This document shows, one piece after another, positions 43,456-51,900 of a stretch of 64,000 nt of DNA (position 1 is its first letter; each line of letters begins with the position of its first letter). The notes under the pieces are model-generated. The model worked only from the letters and a program-made list of their open reading frames with translations, was not told where the DNA came from and did no database searches. The DNA is taken from assembly GCA_020635195.1 (NCBI GenBank), contig JACKAG010000004.1, forward strand, positions 1-64,000, read 5' to 3'. This DNA is from Deltaproteobacteria bacterium (GTDB taxonomy: Bacteria; Bdellovibrionota_B; Oligoflexia; Oligoflexales; Bog-1112). The position numbers were made by a program, and so were the translations under genes.

Positions 43456-43518
43456 CCCGGACGCGTTTTACGTGTGTTCCTGGCGGATTATCAAAAAAAA
43501 GAGCGTCGTTTGAGCCGA

Positions 43519-43728
43519 ATGATTTCCTGCTTTTTTCTGTTGTTGATTGTCGCGTACCAGCGAGGAATATCTCCATTGCTGGCTCCTTCCTGCCGTTTTT
43601 ATCCCTGTTGTTCTGAATATGCGGCTACCTGCCTCAGAAAAGACTCTCTTGTCCGGGCTCTCTCTAAGATTGTAAAAAGAATCGTTTGTTGTCACCCTTT
43701 TCATCCTGGTGGAGTGGATTTGCCTTGA
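43519..43728 (+). CDS. yidD: Membrane protein insertion efficiency factor YidD
   Basis: Small amphipathic protein that assists YidC-dependent insertion, about 69 residues from ATG 43519 (GTG 43474 would add 15 basic residues). Family hallmarks: AYQRGISPLLAPSCRFYPCCSEYA with its cysteines, RALSKIVKRIVCCHPFHPGGVD near the C-terminus. The ATG choice gives the same spacing to the YQR motif as in E. coli YidD; neither start has a strong ribosome-binding site. Two bases separate its stop from yidC. Confidence 0.9.
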   Translation: MISCFFLLLIVAYQRGISPLLAPSCRFYPCCSEYAATCLRKDSLVRALSKIVKRIVCCHPFHPGGVDLP

Positions 43729-43730
43729 AT

Positions 43731-45368
43731 ATGGATCGGAAAAGCCTTCTGGCAATTGTTGTCTGTGTCTTGTTTTATGCTGCTTATGAATATTATCTGA
43801 ATAAGAAATATCCGGACCGCTTCAGAAGATCTGTTTCTGAAGTTGCCGGAAGCTCTGTTCCGTCTCCGGGGCTACAGGGAAAGGAAGCGGCGCATGGGTC
43901 GTCAGCACTTTCTGTCGCACAGGTGCCAGCAGAGGACGCTGAAATTCTGAGCCCGGATGAACTGCTTCTGGAAAATGACGAGGTCCGTTATCGCTTTGAT
44001 CAGAGTACAGGAGCTGTGAAATCTCTCGTTCTGAAACAGTACCAGAATGATGCGGGTACCGGCGAGATGGAGATTCTGAAGGCGCCTCTGAAGATACTGG
44101 GGACCACAGGTGATGAGCTGCCTGTTCTGCCTCCTCTGCTGAAGGGGAACCGGGATGGTGACCGCCTGTCGTTTAGCTTCAGGAAAGACTCCTGGCTGAT
44201 CACGCAAAGTTATCTGCTGACTCAGGGTAGTGGATATGGTGCAGATATTTCTGTTAGCTGGAAGAATCTGGCTTCTGTTCCACAGGAATTGCATTCATCT
44301 GTTGTGATGTCAGGGACCATCCTTTTTCCTGAGAAAAGCGGCAGCTTCCTGCCCGGAATGCCGACCGGGCGTCCATCCTTTCTGACCAGTATTGCAGGCA
44401 AAACAGATTGGGTCGATGCCCAGAAATATTGTGAGGAGACGGATGAAAAAGACCTGATCTCTGGCCAGCAGATGCAGGACATCAGTTTTATTGGTTTTGA
44501 TCACCATTATTTTCTCCAGGCTCTCCTCCCGCAAAGTCGCAAAGTGTTTCATAAAGTCCGCCGGGCTGAGATTCATAAAGGAGTCTCCTGCCGCCTGAGC
44601 CACTGGATGTCGCTTTATCAGGGATCTGTTGCGGCTGGTGATACGATGACGATGGCTTTCCGGAGCTGGTCTGGACCGAAAACAACCGAGCAGATGGAAG
44701 CCTATGATCCTGTCCTCAGAGACAGCCTTGATCTTGGTATCTTTAGTGCCATCTCAGGACCTTTGATGATTGCTCTGAAATCCATGCATTCCTGGCTTGG
44801 AAACTGGGGATTGGCTATTATCGTTCTGACGATTCTGCTTAAGCTTCTGTTCTATCCTCTGACCAGGCAGGCCGCTCTTGCTCAGAACAGGATGAAGAAA
44901 CTACAGCCCAGGATGAATGAGATCAGGGAGCTTTATAAGGAAGATCCCCGCAAGCAGCAGCAGGAACTGATGCAGTTTATGAGTTCTCATAAAGTGAATC
45001 CCATGAAGGGCTGTCTGCCTATCCTTCCTCAGATTCCTGTTTTTATTGCTTTCTACCGGGTTCTTTCGACATCCATTGAACTGCGCCAGGCACCCTTTTT
45101 CCTCTGGATTACAGACCTCTCCGCACAAGACCCTTATTATATCACACCATTATTGCTGGGCCTTACCATGTTTGTTCAGCAAAAGCTTATGCCTGCGACT
45201 GGAATGGATAAGTCACAAGAGCGTATAATGATGATGTTGCCGCTTATTTTTACCGTCATGATGCTGACACTACCAGCGGGGATGGTTCTTTATATGCTGG
45301 CGAACACGTTGATGTCGATTGGTCAGCAGCAGTGGCTAAACAGAAAACTGGCATTAAACCATGGATAA
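43731..45368 (+). CDS. yidC: Membrane protein insertase YidC
   Basis: Inner-membrane insertase/chaperone, 545 residues, of the Gram-negative type. ATG 43731 gives the standard N-terminal helix (MDRKSLLAIVVCVLFYAAYEYYL). The large periplasmic beta-sandwich domain (about 60-330) is followed by five C-terminal helices: GNWGLAIIVLTILLKLLFYPLT, FMSSHKVNPMKGCLPILPQIPVF, and LPLIFTVMMLTLPAGMVLYM. The hydrophilic groove Arg is expected in the first of these (LKLLFYPLTR). Sits between yidD and khpB. Confidence 0.95.
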   Translation: MDRKSLLAIVVCVLFYAAYEYYLNKKYPDRFRRSVSEVAGSSVPSPGLQGKEAAHGSSALSVAQVPAEDAEILSPDELLLENDEVRYRFDQSTGAVKSLVLKQYQNDAGTGEMEILKAPLKILGTTGDELPVLPPLLKGNRDGDRLSFSFRKDSWLITQSYLLTQGSGYGADISVSWKNLASVPQELHSSVVMSGTILFPEKSGSFLPGMPTGRPSFLTSIAGKTDWVDAQKYCEETDEKDLISGQQMQDISFIGFDHHYFLQALLPQSRKVFHKVRRAEIHKGVSCRLSHWMSLYQGSVAAGDTMTMAFRSWSGPKTTEQMEAYDPVLRDSLDLGIFSAISGPLMIALKSMHSWLGNWGLAIIVLTILLKLLFYPLTRQAALAQNRMKKLQPRMNEIRELYKEDPRKQQQELMQFMSSHKVNPMKGCLPILPQIPVFIAFYRVLSTSIELRQAPFFLWITDLSAQDPYYITPLLLGLTMFVQQKLMPATGMDKSQERIMMMLPLIFTVMMLTLPAGMVLYMLANTLMSIGQQQWLNRKLALNHG

Positions 45369-45401
45369 CCTTGCCACGAATGACACACAAAGGAGTTCTG
45401 C

Positions 45402-46154
45402 ATGTCGGTTAAAGTTGAAGAAAAATCGCTCCAGCTTGCTCTTGTGAAAGCTGCGGGACAGCTGGGGACGACACAGGACGCAATGTCTTACAAAATTCTC
45501 AATCAAAGTTCTGGTTTTCTGGGAGTTTTTGGTAAAAAAGTTGCGATCGAAGCCTGGAAAACATCAGGAAAACCACTACGCAGGCAAAAGCCTTCGCGGG
45601 GGCGCGTGCCATCCCGTGACAACAGGGGAGAGCTGGCGCCTGAAGTTGTGCTGAGTGAGCAGGAATGCTCTGAGCTGAAGGAGACGCTCAGAGAGTTCTG
45701 CGCTGAGGTCTGCTATAGAATGCTGGGGCGGGAAGTCGAAGTCGAAGCAAAAACTGATGATGGCCGTCTGATTCTGAATATCTGTGACGAAGAGCTGGCA
45801 CAGCAGTTGAGTAAAAACGGCAGACTTGCAGAAGCTTTTGAGCATATTCTGAGAAAGAAGCCCAGACTTCATCAGGAACTTCCGTTCCGGATCTTTGTGG
45901 ATATGAATGGTGTGCGCAGATGCCGTGAGGCAGAGCTGATTACGATGGCGAGGGATTTGTCAGACAAGGTTCATGAGAGTAAAAGGCCTATTGTTCTCAA
46001 TTACCGTAACTCTTATGACAGGAAGGTTATCCATGTTGCTCTCGACAGAGATGACCGGGTCTATACAAAATCGATCGGAAGCGGCCCTAACCGGAAGCTG
46101 ATGATTCTTCCCAGTAAAGATGAGATGTCCACGTTTGCTGCTGAAGAAGATTAA
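45402..46154 (+). CDS. khpB: RNA-binding protein KhpB/Jag
   Basis: Cytoplasmic RNA-binding protein, 250 residues: Jag-N domain (about 1-50; ALVKAAGQLGTTQDAMSYKIL, then GFLGVFGKKVAIEA), a basic linker, a KH domain (about 95-170) with the loop KNGR, and an R3H domain (about 175-245) with RKVIH as its R-x3-H signature. In Gram-positives it is linked to cell elongation; role here unknown. AAAGGAG precedes ATG 45402. Last gene of the rpmH cluster; a terminator follows 16 bases after its stop. Confidence 0.92.
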   Translation: MSVKVEEKSLQLALVKAAGQLGTTQDAMSYKILNQSSGFLGVFGKKVAIEAWKTSGKPLRRQKPSRGRVPSRDNRGELAPEVVLSEQECSELKETLREFCAEVCYRMLGREVEVEAKTDDGRLILNICDEELAQQLSKNGRLAEAFEHILRKKPRLHQELPFRIFVDMNGVRRCREAELITMARDLSDKVHESKRPIVLNYRNSYDRKVIHVALDRDDRVYTKSIGSGPNRKLMILPSKDEMSTFAAEED

Positions 46155-46169
46155 GTGTCGGGAATGTCT

Positions 46170-46197
46170 GCCCTGGGCTGTTGGCGCAGGGCTTTTT
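46170..46197 (+). terminator. Terminator of the rpmH-khpB operon
   Basis: GCCCTG, an 11-base loop, CAGGGC, then TTTTT. A GC-rich stem with a T-run right after the khpB stop, so the upstream operon should end here, before mnmE. Confidence 0.75.
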
Positions 46198-46294
46198 CTT
46201 TAAAGAGCTCAGAGCAAAGAGTTTGGAGCCTTCCTTCTCAGGAGGACAGACTTCTCAGATCTTTCTGAGCTGTTTTTGACGGAATCTCTGGCTG

Positions 46295-46327
46295 AACCCG
46301 CCTGCCAAAATGGAAGGTGGGTTTTTT
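46295..46327 (+). terminator. Second hairpin with T-run upstream of mnmE
   Basis: AACCCGCCT, an 11-base loop, AGGTGGGTT, then TTTT. Lies 33 bases before the mnmE start; may back up the first terminator or act as an attenuator for mnmE. Confidence 0.6.
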
Positions 46328-46359
46328 ATTTGATGATGATGTCTTAAGGATTTTTTCCG

Positions 46360-47769
46360 GTGTTGCAGGAAAATTATCTGGGGTTGCCTCACGATGAAGA
46401 GGCTATTGCGGCTTTGTCCAGTGGCCGGGATGCAGCGGCGATTGCTGTGCTTCGCATGAGCGGTACGGGCTGTATGGAAAAACTGTCCCGCTGTCTCAGG
46501 ACGGTAACAGCGTCGCCCTTTATGCCAGGGAGGATGCGTCTTTGTGAGTTGTCCGATCCGGTGACAGGGGAAGTTATTGATCAGCCGATGGCAGTTATGT
46601 TTGCGGCTCCTCATTCCTACACAGGTCAGGAGAGTGCCGAGCTGTTTCTGCATGGAGGTCCCTGGCTGGTCACAAAGGCCCTTAAGGTCCTGTATGGCTG
46701 TGGTTTCAGAGCTGCAGAACCGGGAGAATTTACCCGGAGAGCCTATCTTAATGGCAAACTGGATCTGACAGAAGCAGAAGGAATCAGGCTTTTGGTTGAG
46801 GCCTCCAGTCATCAGGAATGGTTGGCAGCCCGGCAGCTTGCGGACGGTCAGCTGCGGCGGGAAATCGGAGAGCTGAGACAGATGGTTCTGGAGTCCATGG
46901 CCTGGCTGGAGGCCCGGATTGATTTTCCGGATGAGAAAGAAACTTCGGCTGTGGAGTGGGCTCATGTGGACCAGAAAGTCGGGAAGGTCAGAGAGTCTTT
47001 GCTGGGGCTTTTGCATAGTTTTGACAGTGGTCGTGTGGCCAGTCAGGGCTTGAGAGTCACGTTGCTGGGGCGTCCCAATGCGGGTAAGTCAACGCTGCTG
47101 AATGCTATGCTGGGTGAAGAGCGGGCTATTGTGACAGAGCTGCCCGGGACGACCAGAGACTATCTGGAGGAGAGCTGTCTGGTTCAGGGACGACTGATCC
47201 GGCTGGTGGATACGGCAGGTATCAGAGAAGGTGGTGATGTTGTCGAAAAAATCGGCATCAGCCGTTCTCTGGAGATCGCGAAAACATCGGATCTTGTGTT
47301 GCTTCTGGTCCCGGCAGATGCTTCGGCAGCAGATCTTGAGTGGCTGGATGCGTGGGAAAAGGCAGAAGCATCGTCAGAAGTGACCTTTCTGAGGGTCCTG
47401 ACAAAAGCAGACCTTCCGTCACCAGGATGGCTGACATCTTATGACAAGGATTCATGGATGCAGATTTCCTGTCAGGAAGGGTCTGGCCTGAAAGAACTGC
47501 GGCAAAAACTGGCTGATCTGGTGGATGCATGTATTGCGCCCCTGCAGCAAAAAAAGACGTTTATCACCAGTCCCCGTCATAAGCAGGCCCTTGAAGGGGC
47601 TATAAAGAATCTGGAATCCTTCGTTCAGGGGCGTCATTCCGGAGCCTGGGAGGAGATGCTTGCCTTTGAGCTCAGGGAGCTTGCCCGCCAGCTGGGGTCT
47701 GTGATTGGAGAGACAAGTTCGGATGAGGTGTTGGGGGAAGTCTTCCGGACTTTCTGTGTCGGAAAGTAA
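46360..47769 (+). CDS. mnmE: tRNA U34 modification GTPase MnmE
   Basis: GTPase that, with MnmG, installs carboxymethylaminomethyl groups at wobble uridine, 469 residues. N-terminal tetrahydrofolate-binding domain (IAALSSGRDAAAIAVLRMSG), helical domain, and an inserted G domain: LGRPNAGKST (G1), GTTRDY (G2), DTAGIRE (G3), TKADL (G4). The C-terminal catalytic motif reads FCVGK (usual CIGK). GTG 46360 or the next codon TTG could be the start; AAGGA lies upstream. mnmG is not in the window. trhO, acting on the same tRNA base, follows. Confidence 0.95.
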   Translation: MLQENYLGLPHDEEAIAALSSGRDAAAIAVLRMSGTGCMEKLSRCLRTVTASPFMPGRMRLCELSDPVTGEVIDQPMAVMFAAPHSYTGQESAELFLHGGPWLVTKALKVLYGCGFRAAEPGEFTRRAYLNGKLDLTEAEGIRLLVEASSHQEWLAARQLADGQLRREIGELRQMVLESMAWLEARIDFPDEKETSAVEWAHVDQKVGKVRESLLGLLHSFDSGRVASQGLRVTLLGRPNAGKSTLLNAMLGEERAIVTELPGTTRDYLEESCLVQGRLIRLVDTAGIREGGDVVEKIGISRSLEIAKTSDLVLLLVPADASAADLEWLDAWEKAEASSEVTFLRVLTKADLPSPGWLTSYDKDSWMQISCQEGSGLKELRQKLADLVDACIAPLQQKKTFITSPRHKQALEGAIKNLESFVQGRHSGAWEEMLAFELRELARQLGSVIGETSSDEVLGEVFRTFCVGK

Positions 47770-47964
47770 TCCTCTGTAGCTGAAAGAACTTGCGAAAAGC
47801 TTCAGGATTCTGCGTTCCTGATGGACAGTGCGGAAGATCCGGGGTATATAAAGCCGCATCCCGGTCCGGGCTTATTCTTCGGAGGCTCTGCCGTGGATCT
47901 TCCGCAGGAAGTCGTGTATTTCATTTGCAGAAAAAAGAAAATCGGGAGAGAAAGGCGGTCGTCG

Positions 47965-48954
47965 GTGAAGATCATCCAGGATACAGTTATCAGTTTTTAC
48001 AAGTTTGTTCCTGTCAGGGAGCCAGCTGCGCTACGATCCAGGCTCTGGACGCGATGTCGTGAGCTTGGGACGAAGGGAACAATTCTGATTGCGAAAGAAG
48101 GTATCAATGGGATGGTCTCAGGTTCGGCGGAGGCCATTTCTGAGCTGGTGCAGAGTCTGCGCAGTGAAGAGGGCTTTGAAGACCTTGATTTCAAAGAGAG
48201 CTTCCACCAGGCAGAATCTTTTCGACGGATGCTGGTAAAAGTCAAAAAATACATCATAACTCTCAGGCTGGATGAGGACGTTGATCCCCGTAAGGAAACC
48301 GGGCACTATCTTGATCCTCTCGAATTTAAGAAGTGGCAGGATCAGGGTCGGGAAATGGTCATCGTCGACACCCGCAATGACTATGAGGTGGCCCTGGGGA
48401 CCTTCAGAAACGCCCTTGATCCGAAGATTAAGTCCTTTGATCAGTTTCCTGATTGGGTCCGGGAACATCTTCAGGATGCAAAAGATAAAGTGGTGGTGAC
48501 CTTCTGCACAGGTGGAGTGCGCTGTGAAAAAGCGACTGCTGTTATGATGCGGGAAGGCTTTCAGCATGTGTATCAGCTCGAAGGTGGGATACTGAGATAT
48601 TTCGAGAAAACTATGCAGGAATCAGGGGATCGACACTGGGAAGGCGACTGTGTCGTCTTTGATAAAAGAAAGGCGATCACTCCGGATCTTCAGCCGACAA
48701 AAAAAGAAATCTGCTATGTTTGCCTCTGTGAGCTGACAGATTCCAACCGACATGCAGAGCCTTTTCCTGCTGGTGTTGTCTGTCAGCACTGTGGAGATTC
48801 CATGCAGCAACACCACAAAGAACGGCAGCAGAAAGGTCTGCTGCGTCATCATAAAAATCTGGAGAAACGGTCCGCGTTTCTTGCAGAAGAGCGTAAAAGA
48901 TATGCAGTGAAGCAGCAGATGAGAGACGCAGAGACAGCAAGCCTTCAGAGCTGA
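47965..48954 (+). CDS. trhO: tRNA uridine(34) hydroxylase TrhO (rhodanese-like)
   Basis: Oxygen-dependent enzyme that hydroxylates U34 in some tRNAs on the way to 5-(carboxy)methoxyuridine (formerly UPF0176/YceA). GTG 47965 is chosen: AAAGGCGG precedes it and the protein then starts with the family pattern ISFYKFVPV. Domains: N-terminal ferredoxin-like part (GTILIAKEGINGMVSG), rhodanese domain with the active-site Cys in FCTGGVRCEKA, and a C-terminal Cys-rich motif (CYVCLCE, CQHCGD) that may bind zinc. An open frame extends 48 codons upstream but is less family-like. It sits 195 bases after mnmE. Confidence 0.88.
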   Translation: MKIIQDTVISFYKFVPVREPAALRSRLWTRCRELGTKGTILIAKEGINGMVSGSAEAISELVQSLRSEEGFEDLDFKESFHQAESFRRMLVKVKKYIITLRLDEDVDPRKETGHYLDPLEFKKWQDQGREMVIVDTRNDYEVALGTFRNALDPKIKSFDQFPDWVREHLQDAKDKVVVTFCTGGVRCEKATAVMMREGFQHVYQLEGGILRYFEKTMQESGDRHWEGDCVVFDKRKAITPDLQPTKKEICYVCLCELTDSNRHAEPFPAGVVCQHCGDSMQQHHKERQQKGLLRHHKNLEKRSAFLAEERKRYAVKQQMRDAETASLQS

Positions 48955-48992
48955 GAGCTTAGCCTGGGGAGCCACCTCTGTTATTTCGCAGC

Positions 48993-49010
48993 GGAAACCA
49001 TATGGTTTCC
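48993..49010. promoter_or_regulatory. 18-bp perfect palindrome upstream of the wbpA-like gene
   Basis: GGAAACCATATGGTTTCC, a perfect inverted repeat of 9 bases per arm, 40 bases before the dehydrogenase start. No T-run follows, so it is more like a protein-binding operator than a terminator. With one bulge the arms extend to GCAG/CTGC. Confidence 0.5.
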
Positions 49011-49049
49011 TGCATAGACAGATCTCGATGATGGGACGGGTATTCAGAC

Positions 49050-50363
49050 ATGACACTGAGCACGGTACTACCTGAAAAATTCAGGAAAAAAGAAGCAGTC
49101 ATAGGGGTGATCGGCCTGGGGTATGTTGGTTTGCCGCTATCTCTTCGATTTTCCCAGGTTGGCTATAAGGTGATTGGCTTTGATAAAGATCCGGAAAAGG
49201 TCCGTCGTCTTCAGGCTGCTCAGAGCTATATCGAGCGGATCGGAAGTGATCAGATTTCTGCAGCCCTCGCTGCTGGCTTTGAGCCGGTATCTGAATTTTC
49301 CCGGGCTGCAGACTGTGATGCCTGGCTGATCTGTGTTCCAACCCCGCTGACGAAGCAGCGGGAGCCTGATCTGAGTCTGGTTCAGGCTGCTATGAGGCAG
49401 CTCCAGCCTTATCTCCACAAAAATCTGCTGATTTCTCTGGAGAGCACTACCTGGCCAGGAACCACGGAGGAAGAAATTTATCCTCTGGTTTCGGAAGGGG
49501 GGCTGGAACCAGGAACAGACCTGGCACTGGTCTACTCTCCGGAAAGAGAAGATCCCGGAAATGACCATTTCAGCACGGGAACCATCCCGAAAGTGGTCGG
49601 AGGGATGACTCCTGCTTGCCTGGAAGCGGGTGTTGCTCTCTATCAGGGGGCTGTTGATCAGGTTGTTCCGGTCAGCTCTTTGAGGACCGCAGAAATGACC
49701 AAGCTGCTTGAGAATATTCATCGCTCTGTCAACATTGGTCTGGTCAATGAGATGAAGCTGGTTGCGGATAAGATGGGCATTGATATCCATGAGGTGATTC
49801 GTGCCGCTTCGACCAAGCCCTTTGGTTTTACTCCCTACTATCCCGGACCAGGGCTCGGGGGCCACTGTATCCCGGTTGATCCCTTTTATCTGACCTGGAA
49901 GGCCCGGGAATATGGGGTTCACACTCGTTTTATTGAGCTCGCCGGTGAGGTGAATCAGTCGATGCCGGCCTTTGTCGCAGATAAGGTGGTTGAAGCGCTC
50001 AACTCTGTGTCTAAGTCGGTCAAAGGAAGCCGGATTCTTCTTTTGGGTCTGGCATATAAAAAGAATATTGATGATTTGAGGGAATCTCCCGCTTTGATCG
50101 TTGCAGAAAAACTGCTGAATTCCGGAGCCCTTCTGTCTTATACAGACCCTCACATTCCTTTTGCCCGGATCAAAGAGGGCCCTTCTGCTGTGAGATATGA
50201 ATCCACTCCTCTGGATAAGAACTTACTGACATCTTCTGACTGTGTGGTCCTGATCACAGACCATGATCGTTTTGATTATGACCTTATCAGAAACTATTCT
50301 CCCTTACTGGTGGATACCAGGGGGGTCTGGCAGGGACAAGATGCCCATCTCTTCAGAGCATGA
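49050..50363 (+). CDS. UDP-N-acetylglucosamine 6-dehydrogenase-like protein (WbpA type)
   Basis: NAD-dependent nucleotide-sugar dehydrogenase, 437 residues, making a uronic acid precursor for surface polysaccharide. Motifs: VIGLGYVGLPL (Rossmann loop), SPEREDPGN (typical of the WbpA group), ENIHRSVNIGLVNEM, and the catalytic Cys in GPGLGGHCIPVDPFYL. C-terminal domain RILLLGLAYKKNIDDLRESPA. GGGACGGG precedes ATG 49050. It overlaps the next gene by 23 bases; both belong to envelope or capsule carbohydrate metabolism. Exact sugar substrate cannot be fixed from sequence. Confidence 0.85.
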   Translation: MTLSTVLPEKFRKKEAVIGVIGLGYVGLPLSLRFSQVGYKVIGFDKDPEKVRRLQAAQSYIERIGSDQISAALAAGFEPVSEFSRAADCDAWLICVPTPLTKQREPDLSLVQAAMRQLQPYLHKNLLISLESTTWPGTTEEEIYPLVSEGGLEPGTDLALVYSPEREDPGNDHFSTGTIPKVVGGMTPACLEAGVALYQGAVDQVVPVSSLRTAEMTKLLENIHRSVNIGLVNEMKLVADKMGIDIHEVIRAASTKPFGFTPYYPGPGLGGHCIPVDPFYLTWKAREYGVHTRFIELAGEVNQSMPAFVADKVVEALNSVSKSVKGSRILLLGLAYKKNIDDLRESPALIVAEKLLNSGALLSYTDPHIPFARIKEGPSAVRYESTPLDKNLLTSSDCVVLITDHDRFDYDLIRNYSPLLVDTRGVWQGQDAHLFRA

Positions 50364-51093
50364 CCAGGCTGACCGGCTGATCAATCCGCCTGAATCATGG
50401 ATCATCCTGAACTACCATCGGGTTGGGCCTCCGGCCAGAGGAGCCCGCTACCGGGGGATGTTTGTCACAGCAGCTCATCTGAGATCGCAGATCCGCTGGC
50501 TCAGGCGGCAAGGCTTTCATATCCTGCCGGTTGCTGAAGCACTTACTTGTGGCCTTCAGAAGGTGGCTTCTCTGAGTTTTGATGACGGTTATGAGGATAA
50601 TCTCAGGGAGGGCTTTCCCGTCCTCAGATCTGAGGGGGTTCGTGCCAGCCTTTATCTGGTAACAGGTGATGTTGGCAAAAAACAGCATAGCTGGAATGAG
50701 GCAGGAGAGCGCCTGGCTGCCGATCTGCTGGACTGGGATCAGGTTCAGCTGCTCAGGTCAAATGGCTGGGAGATTGGCAGTCATGGAAGAGATCACATCC
50801 ATCTTGGCAGGAAGTCTTTACAGGAGCAGGAATGCTGCCTTCATCAGTCTGTCGATGATATTGAATCGATCCTGGGTGAAAGGCCCCTTACACTGGCATA
50901 TCCTTATGGTAGTTATGGGCCGGAAAGCCTTCAGGCTGCCAGAGATGCTGGTTTCCTCGCAGCTCTGACGACAGAACAGGGGCTCAACAGCCCTCAGTCC
51001 GATCTTCTCCGGCTCAGACGTATTCCGCTCAGGGGTTATCGCTGGCATCATCATCTGTGGTTCCGGCGATATCTGAACTCATTGTATCCCTGA
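50341..51093 (+). CDS. Polysaccharide deacetylase (NodB-like)
   Basis: Carbohydrate esterase family 4 protein of 250 residues, removing N- or O-acetyl groups from glycans. Motif 1 is SFDDGYEDN with the metal-binding Asp; motif 2 GSHGRDHIHLG supplies the two His; motif 3 LAYPYGSYG. ATG 50341 (AGGGACA upstream) lies inside the end of the dehydrogenase gene; an ATG at 50263 is less likely. No signal peptide, so it would act in the cytoplasm or leave by another path. Pairing with a sugar dehydrogenase suggests one polysaccharide pathway. Confidence 0.85.
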   Translation: MPISSEHDQADRLINPPESWIILNYHRVGPPARGARYRGMFVTAAHLRSQIRWLRRQGFHILPVAEALTCGLQKVASLSFDDGYEDNLREGFPVLRSEGVRASLYLVTGDVGKKQHSWNEAGERLAADLLDWDQVQLLRSNGWEIGSHGRDHIHLGRKSLQEQECCLHQSVDDIESILGERPLTLAYPYGSYGPESLQAARDAGFLAALTTEQGLNSPQSDLLRLRRIPLRGYRWHHHLWFRRYLNSLYP

Positions 51094-51113
51094 TTTCTGC
51101 GGAAACGTCCCGT

Positions 51114-51149
51114 GCCAGGATTGCAGCCTGATCCGGCCTTTGTTTTTTT
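51114..51149 (+). terminator. Terminator after the polysaccharide deacetylase gene
   Basis: GCC-A-GGAT, a 9-base loop, ATCCGGC, then CTTTGTTTTTTT. A seven-base stem with one bulged A and a long T-run, 20 bases past the stop and just before the convergent lspA stop. Confidence 0.6.
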
Positions 51150-51880
51150 CAGCAGGCTTTTGGGGTTGCGCTGCTGTGGACTATGCTCTGCTTCTTCCGG
51201 GCGGACTCAAGGATGATCATATCGATCAGAAGGAGAAAAACGCCAACTGTGATGGTGGAGTCAGCCCAGTTAAAGTTCGGGAAGTTATAACGCCAGGCGC
51301 TCATGTTGACGTTCATGTTCAGAAAATCCAGAAAATCGGGGAAAAAATCGAGCCGGAAGCGAAGAGGAAAGGGCAGAGGGATGATCCATCTGACATCAAG
51401 AAAATCGATCACATAACCGCGGATCACCCTGTCCAGGAAGTTGCCAGCCGCTCCCGAGAGGATCAGTGTCAGGGTAAACCTGGCCAGCCTGTGATGAGAG
51501 GGGGTATTCCGTAGATAGAAAAAAATCATCAGAATGGCCAGACAGGTCACCAGATAGAAGAACGGAATCCGGATACTGTCGTCCATATCAGAAAGAAAGC
51601 CCCATGCGGCTCCCTGATTGCGGACATAATTGAAGTTAAAACTCAGATAAAATCGGGGGCTTTCGTCAAGGGGAGAGGTCAGTTCCCCGGTTGACCAGAG
51701 AGGATAACGCTTTCCCTGATAGTCTTTCAGATTATCGGGGTTTTGCCAGACCATCAGCTCTCGTTCAGCGACAATTTTTGTCACCTGATCCACTCCGACG
51801 CTACCCAGGACCATCAGGACCAGGGCAATCCGGGCCCAGAAAGCTACCTTTTTTCCGTGGATACACTGTGCTTCTGTCAT
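51149..51880 (-). CDS. lspA: Lipoprotein signal peptidase LspA (long form)
   Basis: Aspartic protease that cuts signal peptides from prolipoproteins in the inner membrane. 243 residues, versus about 160-180 usual. Motifs: VGVDQVTKIV near residue 28, FNYVRNQGAAWGFLSD, the catalytic Asp in GAAGNFLDRVIRGYVIDFLD and the second in NFNWADSTITVG. Extra hydrophilic inserts lie after the first helix (about 43-80) and between the two catalytic Asp (about 165-195, rich in Phe/Asp/Asn). AGGAGGG precedes ATG 51880. It follows ddl by 20 bases. Confidence 0.92.
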   Translation of the reverse strand: MTEAQCIHGKKVAFWARIALVLMVLGSVGVDQVTKIVAERELMVWQNPDNLKDYQGKRYPLWSTGELTSPLDESPRFYLSFNFNYVRNQGAAWGFLSDMDDSIRIPFFYLVTCLAILMIFFYLRNTPSHHRLARFTLTLILSGAAGNFLDRVIRGYVIDFLDVRWIIPLPFPLRFRLDFFPDFLDFLNMNVNMSAWRYNFPNFNWADSTITVGVFLLLIDMIILESARKKQSIVHSSATPKAC

Positions 51881-51900
51881 GATCCCTCCTGTATGGATTG

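Noticed and set aside
47821..47964. 48-codon N-terminal extension of trhO
   Set aside because: The extension is unlike the family and the GTG at 47965 has a better ribosome-binding site and gives the normal N-terminus.
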